Positions 8,813 through 18,913 of a DNA stretch of 64,000 nt are shown here, piece by piece. The notes under the pieces were generated by a model. It had not been told where the DNA came from and searched no databases. It saw nothing but the letters and a program-made list of their open reading frames with translations. How positions within the stretch are numbered: the first letter of the stretch is position 1; each line of letters begins with the position of its first letter. The position numbers and the translations under genes are program-made. The DNA is from an uncultured Verrucomicrobia subdivision 3 bacterium (GTDB lineage: Bacteria > Verrucomicrobiota > Verrucomicrobiia > Limisphaerales > UBA11358), in NCBI GenBank assembly GCA_903872345.1, contig CAIQKM010000068.1, forward strand, positions 1 through 64,000, read 5' to 3'.

Positions 8813-9148
8813 TCAAGCGCCGGCCCAAATGGATTCCGCAGCCAGCACTTTTTGGCGGGTTTCCTCGCTGAACCGGGCGAATTCTTCCTCCGTAAACATT
8901 TTGCGTGTATGGATGGCAATAATTTTAACAAACGCCGTGGATCGCCGATGATCATCAAACATGATCGCCACCTCCCGGTCTTGTTGCTTAATCAAATCAA
9001 ACAACCGGCCATAGCGGTCATGGGGTGTCGTTTTCGTGTCGGCGGCAATGGCGGTGGCTTGGTGCAATACCGTTTCGCAAAACCGATTCAGCGCCACGGG
9101 AGCCAGTTCCCGGAGCAATTTCCAATCGCGTTCAGGGATGTCGTGCAT
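8813..9148 (-). CDS. Conserved-looking small protein of unknown function
   Basis: 111 aa, soluble, mostly helical, charged. It starts MHDIPERDWKLLRELAPVAL and contains an acidic/basic middle, DDHRRSTAFVKIIAIHTRKM, and FARFSEETRQKVL. Composition and the lack of overlap with another gene support coding. I recognise a common bacterial hypothetical family with the pattern RFSxETR but know no function. It is alone on the minus strand between the zinc-ribbon gene and the 23-bp inverted repeat at 9217. Confidence 0.65.
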   Translation of the reverse strand: MHDIPERDWKLLRELAPVALNRFCETVLHQATAIAADTKTTPHDRYGRLFDLIKQQDREVAIMFDDHRRSTAFVKIIAIHTRKMFTEEEFARFSEETRQKVLAAESIWAGA

Positions 9149-9216
9149 ATGCAGGTGGTTTAGGCCTGGATGCGCCGGGCGTCAAGGTTTGATTCGGGGG
9201 GAAAGGATTTTTACAA

Positions 9217-9300
9217 AAGGTAACGAAGGAAACGAAGATTCAAAAAACCTGTATTTACAAAGCCAATTCCATTCCCCATCTTCGTTTCCTTCGTTACCTT
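9217..9300. repeat. 23-bp perfect inverted repeat in an intergenic gap
   Basis: AAGGTAACGAAGGAAACGAA... (9217-9239) is exactly repeated in reverse complement at 9278-9300, with a 38-bp loop. It lies between the small gene ending at 8813 (start 9148) and the receiver gene ending at 9324. Either arm set would form a strong RNA hairpin, so it may end the gltBD transcript. It may also be a mobile palindromic repeat. Confidence 0.75.
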
Positions 9301-9323
9301 CTGTTCAAAAAAATTTGCCCCCC

Positions 9324-9692
9324 TCACTCAATGTGCAAGGCGCGTTCGATGAGCTGCGGTAAATGATTAACCACCGCAGAATCCGCCACGGCCAAATCAG
9401 CCCCGGCTTTTTCGGCGGCGGCCAGCAGGTCGGCGGCCTTGTCCGGCGCGAAGCTGACGATGGGCAGGTGTTCGGTGGCGGGCGTTTTTTTCAGCGTCTG
9501 GATCACCGTCGGCACATCGCCGGCGGTGGCGAGATCAATGAAAACCAGCAACGGTTTTTCTTTCAACGCGGTTTCGACGAGGTCGGAAACGTTGTTGAGC
9601 GTCTGCACCCGGTACAGGAGATCCTGCAACCGGTTGGCCAGCTGACCGCCGGGCATGACCCGGTCGTACACGAGAAGAGCGAGCGGTTTCAT
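9324..9692 (-). CDS. Degenerate response-regulator receiver domain
   Basis: 122 aa from ATG 9692 ([17 protein letters not shown]). It has the alternating beta/alpha pattern of a CheY-like receiver and no output domain. The acidic pair at the first strand end is reduced to one Asp (D10); a candidate acceptor Asp lies in LVFIDLAT near 53; the conserved Lys after strand 5 is not obvious (DLAVADSAV). It may therefore not be phosphorylated normally. It follows gltD by 26 nt, so it is probably cotranscribed with glutamate synthase. Any link to nitrogen control is inference. Confidence 0.7.
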   Translation of the reverse strand: MKPLALLVYDRVMPGGQLANRLQDLLYRVQTLNNVSDLVETALKEKPLLVFIDLATAGDVPTVIQTLKKTPATEHLPIVSFAPDKAADLLAAAEKAGADLAVADSAVVNHLPQLIERALHIE

Positions 9693-9718
9693 GTTGAAAC
9701 CAGGTACAACGGCCAGCC

Positions 9719-11203
9719 TCAGGGCAGGCTCGTGGCTCCCATGAGGAAACGGTCGCATTCGCGCGCCGCGCCCCGGCCTTCGTTGAACGCCCACACGACG
9801 AGGCTCTGGCCGCGACGGCAATCGCCGCAGGCAAAAACTCCATTCACGTTGGTGGTGTACTTCTCGAAGTCGGCCTTGGCATTGGAACGCGGATCGCGCT
9901 CGATACCGAGTTGTTCCAGCAAGGGTTGTTCCGGTCCGAGGAAGCCCATGGCGAGCAGCACGAGTTGCGCGGGCAGAACTTTTTCGGTGCCGGGAACATT
10001 CTTGGGAATGAACTGGCCTTTGTCGTTGCGGGTCCACTCGACTTGCACCGTGTGGACGGCTTTGACGTTGCCCTGCTCATCGCCTTCGATCTTGGTGGCG
10101 GTGGTGAGATACACGCGCGGATCCTCGCCGAACTTCTCGGCCGCTTCTTCCTGACCGTAATCCAGCTTGAGGGTCTTGGGCCATTCGGGCCAAGGATTGT
10201 CCTTGGCGCGCTCCAGCGGCGGTTTGGCCATGATTTCCACCTGCACCACACTCTTGCAACCATGGCGCACGGAAGTGCCCACGCAGTCGGTGCCGGTATC
10301 GCCGCCACCAATGACGACGACATGCTTGCCATCGGCGGTGATCTGCGTGCCGGGCTTGACGCCGTCGAGCAGGTTCTTGGTGTTGGCCGTAAGAAATTCC
10401 ATGGCGAAGTGGACGCCCTTGAGCTGGCGACCTTCCACGGTAAGATCGCGGGGCTTGGTGGCGCCGGTCGCGAGAATGACGGCATCGAAATCCGCCTTCA
10501 ATTTTTCGACCGGATAATTCTTGCCGATCTCGGTGTTACAGACAAATTTCACGCCTTCGGCTTCCAGCAAAGAGATGCGGCGCAGGACGACTTCCTGCTT
10601 GTCCAGCTTCATGTTGGGAATGCCATACATGAGCAGGCCGCCGGGACGGTCGGCGCGTTCAAACACGGTGACCGTGTGACCGGCCTTGTTCAACTGGGCG
10701 GCGGCGGAGAGACCGGCCGGACCGGAACCGACGATGGCAACTTTCTTGCCGGTGCGCTTCGCGGGAGGCTGCGGGGTGACCCAGCCATTTTCCCAACCGT
10801 GGTCAATGATGCTGACCTCAATGTTCTTGATGGTCACCGCCGGATTATTCATCCCCAGCACGCAGGAGCCTTCGCACGGAGCGGGACAGACGCGGCCGGT
10901 GAATTCCGGGAAGTTGTTGGTCTTGTGCAACCGGTCCAAGGCTTCCTTCCAGAGGCCACGGTAGACGAGATCATTCCACTCGGGAATGAGGTTGTGAATC
11001 GGACAGCCGCTGGCCATGCCGCTGACGAGCTGGCCGCTATGGCAGAACGGAATGCCGCAGTCCATGCAGCGCGCGCCCTGTTTCTTCAGGTCGGCGGACG
11101 GCTGGTGCAGGTGAAATTCCTTCCAGTCCGCAATCCGCTCCAGCGGCGGACGATCCTTCGGCAGTTCACGTTGAAACTCTAAAAATCCGGTTGGTTTGCC
11201 CAT
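9719..11203 (-). CDS. gltD: Glutamate synthase small (beta) subunit
   Basis: NADPH-oxidising FAD subunit of GOGAT, 494 aa. The N-terminal Fe-S region holds the cysteine sets [20 protein letters not shown] and [10 protein letters not shown]. The FAD-binding [13 protein letters not shown] and NADPH-binding [11 protein letters not shown] motifs follow. It lies 38 nt downstream of gltB in the same direction, as expected for the two subunits that turn 2-oxoglutarate and glutamine into two glutamates. Confidence 0.97.
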   Translation of the reverse strand: MGKPTGFLEFQRELPKDRPPLERIADWKEFHLHQPSADLKKQGARCMDCGIPFCHSGQLVSGMASGCPIHNLIPEWNDLVYRGLWKEALDRLHKTNNFPEFTGRVCPAPCEGSCVLGMNNPAVTIKNIEVSIIDHGWENGWVTPQPPAKRTGKKVAIVGSGPAGLSAAAQLNKAGHTVTVFERADRPGGLLMYGIPNMKLDKQEVVLRRISLLEAEGVKFVCNTEIGKNYPVEKLKADFDAVILATGATKPRDLTVEGRQLKGVHFAMEFLTANTKNLLDGVKPGTQITADGKHVVVIGGGDTGTDCVGTSVRHGCKSVVQVEIMAKPPLERAKDNPWPEWPKTLKLDYGQEEAAEKFGEDPRVYLTTATKIEGDEQGNVKAVHTVQVEWTRNDKGQFIPKNVPGTEKVLPAQLVLLAMGFLGPEQPLLEQLGIERDPRSNAKADFEKYTTNVNGVFACGDCRRGQSLVVWAFNEGRGAARECDRFLMGATSLP

Positions 11204-11241
11204 CTTCGATTTGGTTTAAAGATTGAAATGGTTCGGGTTGC

Positions 11242-14200
11242 TCAATGACCGCCTTTGACGTTTTCCTCGAAGGCCGCCATGATGGCTTCTTCGCCGCTCA
11301 GGCCCTGTTCCTGGACTTTCTTGAGCGACTTCAGCACGCGCGCGTAATCCTGCGGCAGCACCTTCACGAACTTGGGAACATAGTTCTTCCAGTCCGCGAG
11401 AATTTTGGCCGCCCGGTCGCTCTGGGTGTACGCCTGATGACGCTGCACCAGCTTCCACACTTCCTCGATCTCATCGGTGTCCGTGAGTTTTTCGAGGGCG
11501 ACAAGCTCCATGTTGCAACGCGAGGCAAAGTCACCCGCCTCATCCAGCACATAGGCCACGCCACCGCTCATGCCGGCGGCAAAGTTACGGCCCGCCCGGC
11601 CCAGGACAATCACGCGTCCGCCGGTCATGTATTCGCAACCGTGGTCGCCCACGGCTTCGACCACCGCGTTCACGCCGGAGTTGCGCACGCCGAAGCGTTC
11701 GCCCGCCATGCCGCGCACAAAGATTTCGCCCGCCGTCGCGCCGTACAGCGCCACGTTGCCGATGATCATGTTTTCCTCGGCCACAAAGGTGGAACCCTTG
11801 GGCGGATAAACAATCAGTTTGCCGCCGCTCAGGCCCTTGCCGAAATAATCGTTGGCATCGCCTTCGAGCTCCAGAGTCATACCCTTGGGAATGAACGCAC
11901 CCAAGCTTTGACCGGCGCTGCCGTGAAACTTCAGATGCACGGTGTCTTCCGGCAAACCGGCAGGGCCGTGCTTCTTGGTGATCTCGCTGCCGACAATCGT
12001 GCCGACCACGCGATTCACATTGATGATCGGCAGTTCGGCCTTCACTTTTTCACCGCGTTGAATGGCGGGTTCGCAGATGTCCAGCAGCTTGGTCACGTCG
12101 AGCGATTTTTCCAAACCGTGCTCCTGCGCCTGCTGGCGGAAACGACCGACTTCCGGTCCCATGTCGGGACGGTGAAGAATCGGGGTCAGGTCCAAACCGG
12201 CGGCCTTCCAATGCTCAATCGCCTTCCACGGAATCAATTTGTCGGTGCGACCGACCATTTCTTCCAAGGTGCGGAAACCGAGCTTGGCCATGATCTCGCG
12301 CAATTCCTGCGCGACGAATTTCATGAAGTTGACGACATGGTCGGCATCGCCCGTAAACCGCTTGCGCAGTTTCGGGTCCTGCGTGGCCACGCCCACGGGA
12401 CAGGTGTTCAGATGGCAGACGCGCATCATGATGCACCCCATCACCACCAGCGGCGCCGTGGCAAAACCGAATTCTTCCGCACCGAGCAGCGCGGCCACCG
12501 CGACGTCCCGGCCCGTCTTCAACTGGCCGTCCGTTTCCACATAAATGCGGCTGCGGAGATTGTTCAGCACCAGCGTCTGGTGCGCTTCGGCCAGGCCGAG
12601 CTCCCAGGGTCCGCCGGCATGTTTGATGGAGGACAGTGGCGACGCACCGGTGCCACCATCGTGACCGGAAATCAGGACGACGTCCGCGTGCGCCTTCGCC
12701 ACGCCGGCGGCGACCGTGCCAACGCCGACTTCGGCGACCAGCTTCACGCTCACCCGGGCATTCCGGTTGGAATTCTTGAGATCGTGGATCAACTCCGCGA
12801 GATCTTCGATGGAATAGATGTCATGGTGCGGCGGCGGCGAAATCAGGCCCACACCGGCGGTCGTGCCGCGGGTTTTGGCCACCCACGGATACACCTTCTT
12901 GCCGGGCAATTCGCCGCCTTCGCCGGGCTTGGCCCCCTGCGCCATCTTGATCTGCAGTTCCTTGGCGTTGACCAGATAGTGACTGGTCACACCGAAACGG
13001 CCGGACGCCACCTGTTTGATGGCCGAATTCTTGGAATCGCCCCGGGCATTCGTCCAGACGTAGCGTTCGGCATCTTCGCCGCCTTCGCCGGTGTTGGACT
13101 TGCCGCCCATGCGATTCATGGCAATGGCCAGCGTTTCGTGCGCTTCCTGCGAAATCGAGCCGTAGCTCATCGCGCCGGTCTTAAACCGCTTCACGATGCT
13201 GTCCACCGATTCCACTTCATCAAGGGAAAGCGGTGTTTCCAGGAACTTGAAATCCAGCAACCCGCGCAGGGTGCAGAGATTCTTCGCCTGGTTGTTGATC
13301 AGCTCGGCGTATTCGCGATAAATCTTTTCGCTGCCGAGCCGGCAGGCCGTCTGGAGCTTGTGAATCGTCTGCGGATTGAACAGGTGATGTTCCCCATTAT
13401 CGCGCCATTGGTACTGGCCGCCCGCGTCCAGCTCTTCATTGACCGGAGCCGGCGGGAAGGCCCGGGTATGACGCGCCAGGGCTTCCTTGGCAATCACGTC
13501 CAGACCCACGCCCTGAATGCGCGACGGCGTCCAGGTGAAATACTTGTCCACGACCTCGCTGTTGAGGCCGACCGCTTCAAATATCTGCGCGCCACGATAG
13601 CTTTGCACCGTGGAGATGCCCATCTTGGCCATGGTCTTCACCACGCCCTTGATGGCGGCCTTGATGAATTTTTTAATGGCCGTCTTGTGGTCGGTGCCGG
13701 TCAGCAATCCTTCCTTGATGAGGTCATCAATCGTCTCATAGGCGAGGTATGGATTGATGGCACTGCAACCGTAGCCGATCAGCAGCGCGAAATGATGCAC
13801 TTCGCGGGGTTCGCCGGATTCCAGCACCAGGCCGGTCTTGCCGCGGGCGCCGGTGCGGATCAAATGATGATGCAGACCCGCCATGGCCAGCAGCGCGGGA
13901 ATGGGCGCATTTTCGGCGCTCACATTGCGGTCGGACAGAATGATGACATTCGCGCCGCCCTTAATGGCGGTGTCGGCGGCGGCAAACAGCGCATCCAGCG
14001 CCTTTTCCAACCCCTGCGCGCCTTCGGCGGCCTTGAAGAGAATGGGCAGCGTCACGGTCTTGAAACCGGGCTGGTCGATCTGCCGGAGTTTTTCGAGCTG
14101 TTCGTTGGTGAGGATCGGCTGTTCCAACCGGATGAGCGAGCAGCTCTTCGGGCCGGGATTCAGCAGTCCGCCGCGCGAACCGACCATGGTATGCGTGGCG

Positions 14201-15852
14201 GTGATGATTTCCTCGCGGATCGGATCAATCGGCGGGTTCGTGACCTGCGCGAACAACTGCTTGAAATAATTGTACAGCAACTGCGGCTTGTTGGAGAGCA
14301 CCGCCAGCGGGGTGTCCGTGCCCATGGAACCGAGCGGCTGCACGCCGTCGCGCGCCATGGGACCGACGATGAAGCGCAAGTCTTCAAACGTGTAGCCAAA
14401 CGCCTGCTGATGCTGCAAAACCGTGACGTGCGACGGATGCGGATTCTTCACCGGTTCCGGCAGGTTTTCGAGCAGCAAATGATGCTGATCCAGCCATTCG
14501 CGATACGGATGGGCCTTGGAATATTTCTGCTTCAGCTCTTCGTCCGCAATAATGCGTCCCTCTTTGGTATCAATGAGGAACATGCGGCCGGGCTGGAGGC
14601 GGCCCTTGATGGCCACGCGCTCGGGGGCGATGGGCAGGACGCCGGCTTCGGAAGCCATGATCACCACGTCGTCCTTGGTCACATAATAACGCGAGGGCCG
14701 CAAACCATTGCGGTCCAGACACGCGCCAATGCGGACGCCGTCCGTGAACGCCATGGAGGCCGGGCCATCCCACGGCTCGATCAGGCACGAATGAAATTCG
14801 TAGAACGCGCGGCGGTCGGCGTCCATGCTCTCATGATTTTCCCACGGTTCGGGAATCATCATCATCATGGCGTGCGGCAATTCGCGCCCGGCCATAACAA
14901 GCAGTTCCACGCAGTTGTCAAACTGGGCGGAGTCGCTGCCGTCGGTGTTGATGACGGGCACGACCTTCTTGATATCGGCGCCGAGGGTTTCCGATTTGAA
15001 ATTCGCCTGGGCCGCCTTCATCCAGTTCACATTGCCGCGCAGCGTGTTGATTTCGCCGTTGTGGGCGATGAACCGATTCGGATGCGCGCGATCCCAGCTC
15101 GGGAACGTGTTCGTGGAAAAACGCGAGTGTACCAGCGCCATCGCCGTGGTGGTGGCGGGGTCGCGGAGATCCGCGTAATACTTCTCCACCTGCTCGGACA
15201 TCAGCATGCCCTTGTAGGTGATCGTGCGGGCCGAAAGGCTGGAAACGTAGAACCACTTGCCGCCGGCGATTTTGTCACCGTAGCGAATGGCCTGCTCCGC
15301 CTGCTTGCGGATGACATACAGTTTCCGTTCGTACGCCTCGTCGCAGGTGATCGCGGCCGGGCGGCTCACAAAAATCTGTTCCATGTGCGGCTCGGCTTCC
15401 ACCGCCGTCTTGCCCAGCGAGGAATTGTCCACCGGCACATTGCGCCAGCCGAGCACGGTCAAGCCTTCGGCGGTCACATATTTAACCAACTCCGCCTTGA
15501 CGGCGGCGCGTTCCGCCAGATCCGGCGGCAGAAACAACTGGCCGACACCGTACTGGCCGGCGGCCGGCAGGGTGAAACCGAGCTTCGCCGCTTCGGCGGC
15601 AAAAAAATCGTGCGGCACCTGGATGAGAATGCCCGCGCCGTCGCCCGTGTTCGGCTCGCAGCCGCAGGCGCCGCGGTGATCCAGGTTGACCAGAATCTGC
15701 AGCGCATCGGACACCAACTGATGGGATTTCTTGCCCTTGATGTTCACAACGAACCCGAGCCCGCAGGCGTCGTGTTCGAATTGTGGATCATAGAGACCCT
15801 GCTTCGTTGGCGCGGTGATACGCGATTGGTTTATGGCATTAGCTTTCTGCAT
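11242..15852 (-). CDS. gltB: Glutamate synthase large (alpha) subunit
   Basis: 1536 aa from ATG 15852 ([12 protein letters not shown]). The protein is made with a 29-residue propeptide; cleavage before C30 (HDACGLGF) frees the catalytic cysteine of the class II glutamine amidotransferase domain. The central domain, the FMN-binding synthase domain ([19 protein letters not shown]), the 3Fe-4S cysteines ([10 protein letters not shown]) and the C-terminal GXGXG beta-helix ([12 protein letters not shown]) are all present. The first gene of gltB-gltD-receiver. The frame is also open 15 codons further upstream, but those residues are not family-like. A 1693-codon open frame on the other strand is a GC-bias shadow. 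Confidence 0.97.
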   Translation of the reverse strand: MQKANAINQSRITAPTKQGLYDPQFEHDACGLGFVVNIKGKKSHQLVSDALQILVNLDHRGACGCEPNTGDGAGILIQVPHDFFAAEAAKLGFTLPAAGQYGVGQLFLPPDLAERAAVKAELVKYVTAEGLTVLGWRNVPVDNSSLGKTAVEAEPHMEQIFVSRPAAITCDEAYERKLYVIRKQAEQAIRYGDKIAGGKWFYVSSLSARTITYKGMLMSEQVEKYYADLRDPATTTAMALVHSRFSTNTFPSWDRAHPNRFIAHNGEINTLRGNVNWMKAAQANFKSETLGADIKKVVPVINTDGSDSAQFDNCVELLVMAGRELPHAMMMMIPEPWENHESMDADRRAFYEFHSCLIEPWDGPASMAFTDGVRIGACLDRNGLRPSRYYVTKDDVVIMASEAGVLPIAPERVAIKGRLQPGRMFLIDTKEGRIIADEELKQKYSKAHPYREWLDQHHLLLENLPEPVKNPHPSHVTVLQHQQAFGYTFEDLRFIVGPMARDGVQPLGSMGTDTPLAVLSNKPQLLYNYFKQLFAQVTNPPIDPIREEIITATHTMVGSRGGLLNPGPKSCSLIRLEQPILTNEQLEKLRQIDQPGFKTVTLPILFKAAEGAQGLEKALDALFAAADTAIKGGANVIILSDRNVSAENAPIPALLAMAGLHHHLIRTGARGKTGLVLESGEPREVHHFALLIGYGCSAINPYLAYETIDDLIKEGLLTGTDHKTAIKKFIKAAIKGVVKTMAKMGISTVQSYRGAQIFEAVGLNSEVVDKYFTWTPSRIQGVGLDVIAKEALARHTRAFPPAPVNEELDAGGQYQWRDNGEHHLFNPQTIHKLQTACRLGSEKIYREYAELINNQAKNLCTLRGLLDFKFLETPLSLDEVESVDSIVKRFKTGAMSYGSISQEAHETLAIAMNRMGGKSNTGEGGEDAERYVWTNARGDSKNSAIKQVASGRFGVTSHYLVNAKELQIKMAQGAKPGEGGELPGKKVYPWVAKTRGTTAGVGLISPPPHHDIYSIEDLAELIHDLKNSNRNARVSVKLVAEVGVGTVAAGVAKAHADVVLISGHDGGTGASPLSSIKHAGGPWELGLAEAHQTLVLNNLRSRIYVETDGQLKTGRDVAVAALLGAEEFGFATAPLVVMGCIMMRVCHLNTCPVGVATQDPKLRKRFTGDADHVVNFMKFVAQELREIMAKLGFRTLEEMVGRTDKLIPWKAIEHWKAAGLDLTPILHRPDMGPEVGRFRQQAQEHGLEKSLDVTKLLDICEPAIQRGEKVKAELPIINVNRVVGTIVGSEITKKHGPAGLPEDTVHLKFHGSAGQSLGAFIPKGMTLELEGDANDYFGKGLSGGKLIVYPPKGSTFVAEENMIIGNVALYGATAGEIFVRGMAGERFGVRNSGVNAVVEAVGDHGCEYMTGGRVIVLGRAGRNFAAGMSGGVAYVLDEAGDFASRCNMELVALEKLTDTDEIEEVWKLVQRHQAYTQSDRAAKILADWKNYVPKFVKVLPQDYARVLKSLKKVQEQGLSGEEAIMAAFEENVKGGH

Positions 15853-16397
15853 TGTATCAAGGTGAACACAGACGGAAACAGGTCTGCGTTCATCCATTTT
15901 TTACTCAATTTTCATCGCAGTGCAATAAATGTTTTTCAAAAATATTGGAAAAACCCGGCGCGCGTGGGTTTCCAAAGCCGAAATCAGGCGGTTGACCGCC
16001 TGCTGCCACCAATGCAGGACGATTTTTCCCCCAATAATGTCCAGTGTCAGCAGGTTCGCCGGCAATTTACCCGATCTCAGGCACCCCGCCCGGAGGATTC
16101 CACCGAACACATTTATTTAAGCAATACTAATGAGAAACCATCCGCATACCGCCGGAATGCCAGCTTTGCACGGCTGGTGGCGGCAGCGCGAAAGCGATAT
16201 TGTTTAGTGCCCGGCAGGATGATTGCGCCTCCCGGTATTTTCCGAAGCGGAAAGCTGGTCCCCCGTCCCGTCAAATCCCGACCACCCACCCCGAATTTAT
16301 CGTTTTTCCCAAATTATCACGTGTAATAATGAATTTTGCCGGCGAACTCGGAATCCAGCTCCGGCGCTTCGAGGGTATCAGACGGAAGTTTGCGGAG
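15853..16397. other. Intergenic region upstream of gltB, no gene
   Basis: About 545 bp without a credible gene. It should hold the gltB promoter, but no clear -35/-10 pair stands out on the minus strand. The part near 16300-16397 lies just behind the decayed toxin remnant. Confidence 0.5.
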
Positions 16398-16475
16398 TTA
16401 TTTTAGCGGATTAAGCGCACGAATTCCGAGGGCTTTGAAATGGTCCACGTCCAATGTGGCCACGTCTGATTTCAT
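16398..16475 (-). pseudogene. C-terminal remnant of a PIN-domain toxin (25 codons)
   Basis: Directly behind the small antitoxin-like gene, with the stop and start overlapping as ATGA, is a 25-codon frame that reads MKSDVATLDVDHFKALGIRA and ends NPLK. The pattern TxDxDHFxxLGI resembles the last strand and helix of PIN ribonucleases (VapC). The rest of the domain, including the acidic active site, is missing. The gene therefore looks like an internal deletion that kept the start overlap and the tail. Confidence 0.5.
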
Positions 16476-16717
16476 TTCGGCTTGTCGGTGGCGGCAAGAT
16501 TGGCGGCGATTTCTCCAGCCGTGGCAGGATCCAAAGGAACCCGGGAACGATATAGTTTTTCAAAAGCCTCGGCGCTCATGCCGGTCTTTTTAACGCGACG
16601 AGTCTTTTCAGGTGAAACGAACCAGCCACCGGGTTGTTCCTGCACGATATAGTGCTGACCATCAACCAGTCCGCGAATGGTCAACCGGCTCTTATCCGCT
16701 TTGACTACCGTCGTCAT
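16472..16717 (-). CDS. Antitoxin-like small protein
   Basis: 81 aa from ATG 16717 (MTTVVKADKSRLTIRGLVDG). The N-terminal half is beta-rich with a hairpin resembling AbrB/MazE-type DNA-binding antitoxins (RLTIRGLVDGQHYIVQEQ), followed by GGWFVSPEKTRR and a helical tail, EAFEKLYRSRVPLDPATAGE. Its stop overlaps the start of a PIN-toxin remnant by 4 nt, as is usual for antitoxin-toxin pairs. The antitoxin reading rests mostly on that arrangement. The frame continues upstream to 16777 without family-like residues. Confidence 0.55.
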   Translation of the reverse strand: MTTVVKADKSRLTIRGLVDGQHYIVQEQPGGWFVSPEKTRRVKKTGMSAEAFEKLYRSRVPLDPATAGEIAANLAATDKPK

Positions 16718-17016
16718 AGGGGAAATTTCCCACAACCCATGCGGAATACAAGGGCGTATTGCCAAATTTCCACCCAAACCCCACCCACTCCAATCCCCTC
16801 AAGTCCTGACAATGCAGTTCAACCACGTATGAACAGGATGGACACAGATAAGAACCGGGGCCGAGTCGGTTTAGGCTGATGGGCAGGCGTCACTCATTGG
16901 TTTGCCAGTTTGTTTTCGGTTCAGAAATGCCTGCTCATTCGTGTCCATTCGTGTCCATTCGTGTCCATTCGTGTCCATTCGTGGTTAAGAAATGTTTTCA
17001 ACTGCATGGTTGCCCC
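16718..17016. other. Intergenic region with short tandem repeats
   Basis: Apart from the 10-bp tandem repeat at 16937-16983, nothing is recognisable here. Confidence 0.5.
16937..16983. repeat. 10-bp tandem repeat, 4.7 copies
   Basis: ATTCGTGTCC is repeated four times in direct succession, then ATTCGTG. No gene overlaps it. It lies close to the end of the sdpI-like gene. Slippage could change its copy number. Confidence 0.85.
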
Positions 17017-17709
17017 TCAACGCGGCGCCCCCGCCGCCTTCCGCTCCGCCCGGTAGCTGAAGTACGAGTACACGGCGGGCACGATACCCGCCAGTACGAC
17101 CACGGGAATGAGCGTGGCAAAAATGAGCACGCGCACCGGCAGCACAAAACTTTCCACCAGCACCCCGACGCCGCAAATCATCATCAGCCGGCCGCCCAAG
17201 CGATGGGTTTTCAGCCAGACGGTGCGGGATTCCAACGTCCAGGGCGTCCGGAAACCGGCGAAATAGTTGGGCCGCAACCGCCCCATGCAATTGCCCATCA
17301 CAAAAAACAAAACCCCCAGCCCGCCGGTAATGATTCGGGAAATGTTCACCGGCACATTCAAGGCCAATGCCAGGGTGGACAGGCTGATCGTGGTCATGAA
17401 CAGCGAGATCGCCAGCCGCGAGGTGCGAAACACCCCGGCAATGCTGGCCTTGGTCTCCTCGTCATAATTGCGGCACTTGGGATCCAGCCGGCGCAGCAGC
17501 GGCAGTAACAACACCAGCACCACGCCCACCGTGGGCAAAAACAGCGTGCCAAAAACTTTCCCGGCGTATCCGTCCACCTCGCCGTGGAAATTCCAATGAT
17601 TCGGCAACTGCTCCGGCAGCCTATCCCACAGCAGGGCGGCGGCGCCGTACGGCACGGCCAGAATGATAATTTGCAGCCATTCCCTTTTTAACCAAGTCAA
17701 CAGTTTCAT
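17017..17709 (-). CDS. SdpI-family membrane protein
   Basis: 230 aa from ATG 17709, which overlaps the stop of the ArsR gene as ATGA. Several hydrophobic helices (LQIIILAVPYGAAALLW, LFLPTVGVVLVLLLPLL, LGVLFFVMGNCMG, VLIFATLIPVVVLAGIV). The N-terminal part has the DUF1648 signature (LPEQLPNHWNFHGEVDGYAGK) and the middle the SdpI signature (GNCMGRLRPNYFAGFRTPWT). In Bacillus SdpI gives immunity to the SdpC toxin and holds SdpR at the membrane. No SdpC-like toxin gene is visible here, so the role may differ. Confidence 0.88.
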   Translation of the reverse strand: MKLLTWLKREWLQIIILAVPYGAAALLWDRLPEQLPNHWNFHGEVDGYAGKVFGTLFLPTVGVVLVLLLPLLRRLDPKCRNYDEETKASIAGVFRTSRLAISLFMTTISLSTLALALNVPVNISRIITGGLGVLFFVMGNCMGRLRPNYFAGFRTPWTLESRTVWLKTHRLGGRLMMICGVGVLVESFVLPVRVLIFATLIPVVVLAGIVPAVYSYFSYRAERKAAGAPR

Positions 17710-17981
17710 AAGGCGCTTCCTTTCTTTTTTTCCGTCATTTTTAACAACCACGCAAAACACTCCTCCAGCACACTCGTGTTGAGGGAGTAGATGATGAACT
17801 GCCCCCGCTTCTCCGCGAGGATCAGTCCCGCCTGTTTGAGCAGATCCAGATGATGCGAAATCGTCGGCTTGCTCACCGTGAAACACCCGGCAATGTCGCC
17901 GGCCGACATCTCCTTGCCGCGCAATTGTTCCAGAATCGCGCGCCGCGTCGGATCATTCAGGGCTTTAAACAGCTTGTCCAT
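17706..17981 (-). CDS. ArsR-family repressor, SdpR-like
   Basis: 91-aa winged-helix repressor. The recognition helix region is VSKPTISHHLDLLKQAGLIL, followed by the wing EKRGQFIIYSLN. No metal-binding cysteine pair typical of ArsR/SmtB is present, which fits the SdpR branch. It sits directly before and overlaps the sdpI-like gene by 4 nt, the classic autorepressor-membrane partner arrangement, so it probably represses its own two-gene operon. The start at 17981 is preceded by the AT-rich TTTAGATAATAATC segment around 17998-18012, a possible promoter/operator. Confidence 0.88.
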   Translation of the reverse strand: MDKLFKALNDPTRRAILEQLRGKEMSAGDIAGCFTVSKPTISHHLDLLKQAGLILAEKRGQFIIYSLNTSVLEECFAWLLKMTEKKKGSAL

Positions 17982-18290
17982 GATATTGTTTCGATATTTA
18001 GATAATAATCTAAATACAAACGCGTGTCAAGCGCGTAGCGCTCCACCCAAGGGCTGTAGGCCCGCAAGTTTATAGCCCTGGCTGGAGCGAGTCTGCGAGC
18101 GCAGGCCTGGGTATTCGCCACGCATGTTGTCCCGCCCTGAAAGGGAGGCACCCTCCGAACTTTTCATTATCCACACCCTTGCATGGTTTCGGAGCTAATT
18201 AGTTCTGGACAAACGGAAAGGATAAAATAAGGTCAAACTCATGGAAGAAATCGCACCGCAATGTGCGGTAGAATAACAATGGTAGGCGTC
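17982..18290. other. Intergenic region, repeat-like
   Basis: No credible gene. The AT-rich part near 17985-18015 probably carries the sdpR-like promoter. The segment 18025-18155 is GC-rich with short inverted motifs (GCGCGTAGCGC, GGGCTGTAGGCCC) and looks like a dispersed intergenic repeat. Confidence 0.4.
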
Positions 18291-18605
18291 ATGCGTCGTT
18301 TTATTGCCATTATCGCGGCTTGGGTTCTCGGCTGGCTTGTTTACATGGTGGCCATGGTTGTGACCGTTTATGACGGCGCGCTCTCGCTACTTTTCCAGCC
18401 GATTATTGGTGCAGTCATTGCTTCATTGGTAGTTGGCTTGAGCTTGTTAGTTGGTTTGGTTTTTCGTGTCCCACCGATTGGTCATGCTTGGCGAGCAGCT
18501 TGGTTCTTGTCTCCCACACTTGCCGCTGCCAGTATAGTTCTCATGTGTTTCGGGGCACACTGGGGATTAGTCGAGACAGTTACCGACCATGACACTGGCC
18601 GCTAG
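18291..18605 (+). CDS. Small three-helix membrane protein, unknown
   Basis: 104 aa from ATG 18291 (MRRFIAIIAAWVLGWL); ATGs at 18261 and 18279 in the same frame are alternatives. About three membrane helices: residues 3-25, 35-58 and 65-90. It is visibly less GC-rich than neighbouring genes, which suggests foreign origin. An attC-like palindrome starts 88 bp after the stop. No family recognised. Confidence 0.45.
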   Translation: MRRFIAIIAAWVLGWLVYMVAMVVTVYDGALSLLFQPIIGAVIASLVVGLSLLVGLVFRVPPIGHAWRAAWFLSPTLAAASIVLMCFGAHWGLVETVTDHDTGR

Positions 18606-18693
18606 ATTGTCGGTTTGCGTTCGAGCATAGCCATTACGAGTTATTTGGTGATGGTTTTTGCAGTGACGAATTGGCCAGTTAGACAAAAACATG

Positions 18694-18791
18694 ACGCCTA
18701 AGTCGCCGGAACCAACCGCCGTTAGCGCTGTCAGTTCCGCTGTCGCGGTTCGCGTCGCAGTTCGGCGGTGGCTTCTTTTGTCGTGAGGCGT
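18694..18791 (+). repeat. 98-bp imperfect palindrome, attC-like
   Basis: Outer arms ACGCCT (18694-18699) and AGGCGT (18786-18791), then a mismatched stretch, then inner arms ACCGCCG (18715-18721) and CGGCGGT (18763-18769), around a central loop of about 41 nt. Two paired blocks with unpaired bases between them is the folded shape of an integron attC site. The core heptamers GCCTAAG and GTGAGGC each differ by one base from RYYYAAC and GTTRRRY. It is either a decayed attC or another palindromic repeat family. Confidence 0.5.
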
Positions 18792-18913
18792 GCTCGCGCA
18801 TCGCATGAAATCAAAAGCCACAAAGCCATCCGAGATTCCCCCTGCTGAGCTTCGCCCGCTAAAACTTTTGTTGCGTCCCAGCAACGGTTAATAATAAAAT
18901 AGTGTGGGTAATT

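Noticed and set aside
11245-16326. A 1693-codon open frame on the plus strand opposite gltB
   Set aside because: It mirrors a certain gltB gene and has the His/Arg/Gln-rich composition of a high-GC antisense frame. No protein pattern.
18805-18891. 28-codon plus-strand frame starting MKSKATKPSEIPPAELRPLK
   Set aside because: Too short, no ribosome-binding site and next to a repeat. It may be the 5' remnant of a lost gene.
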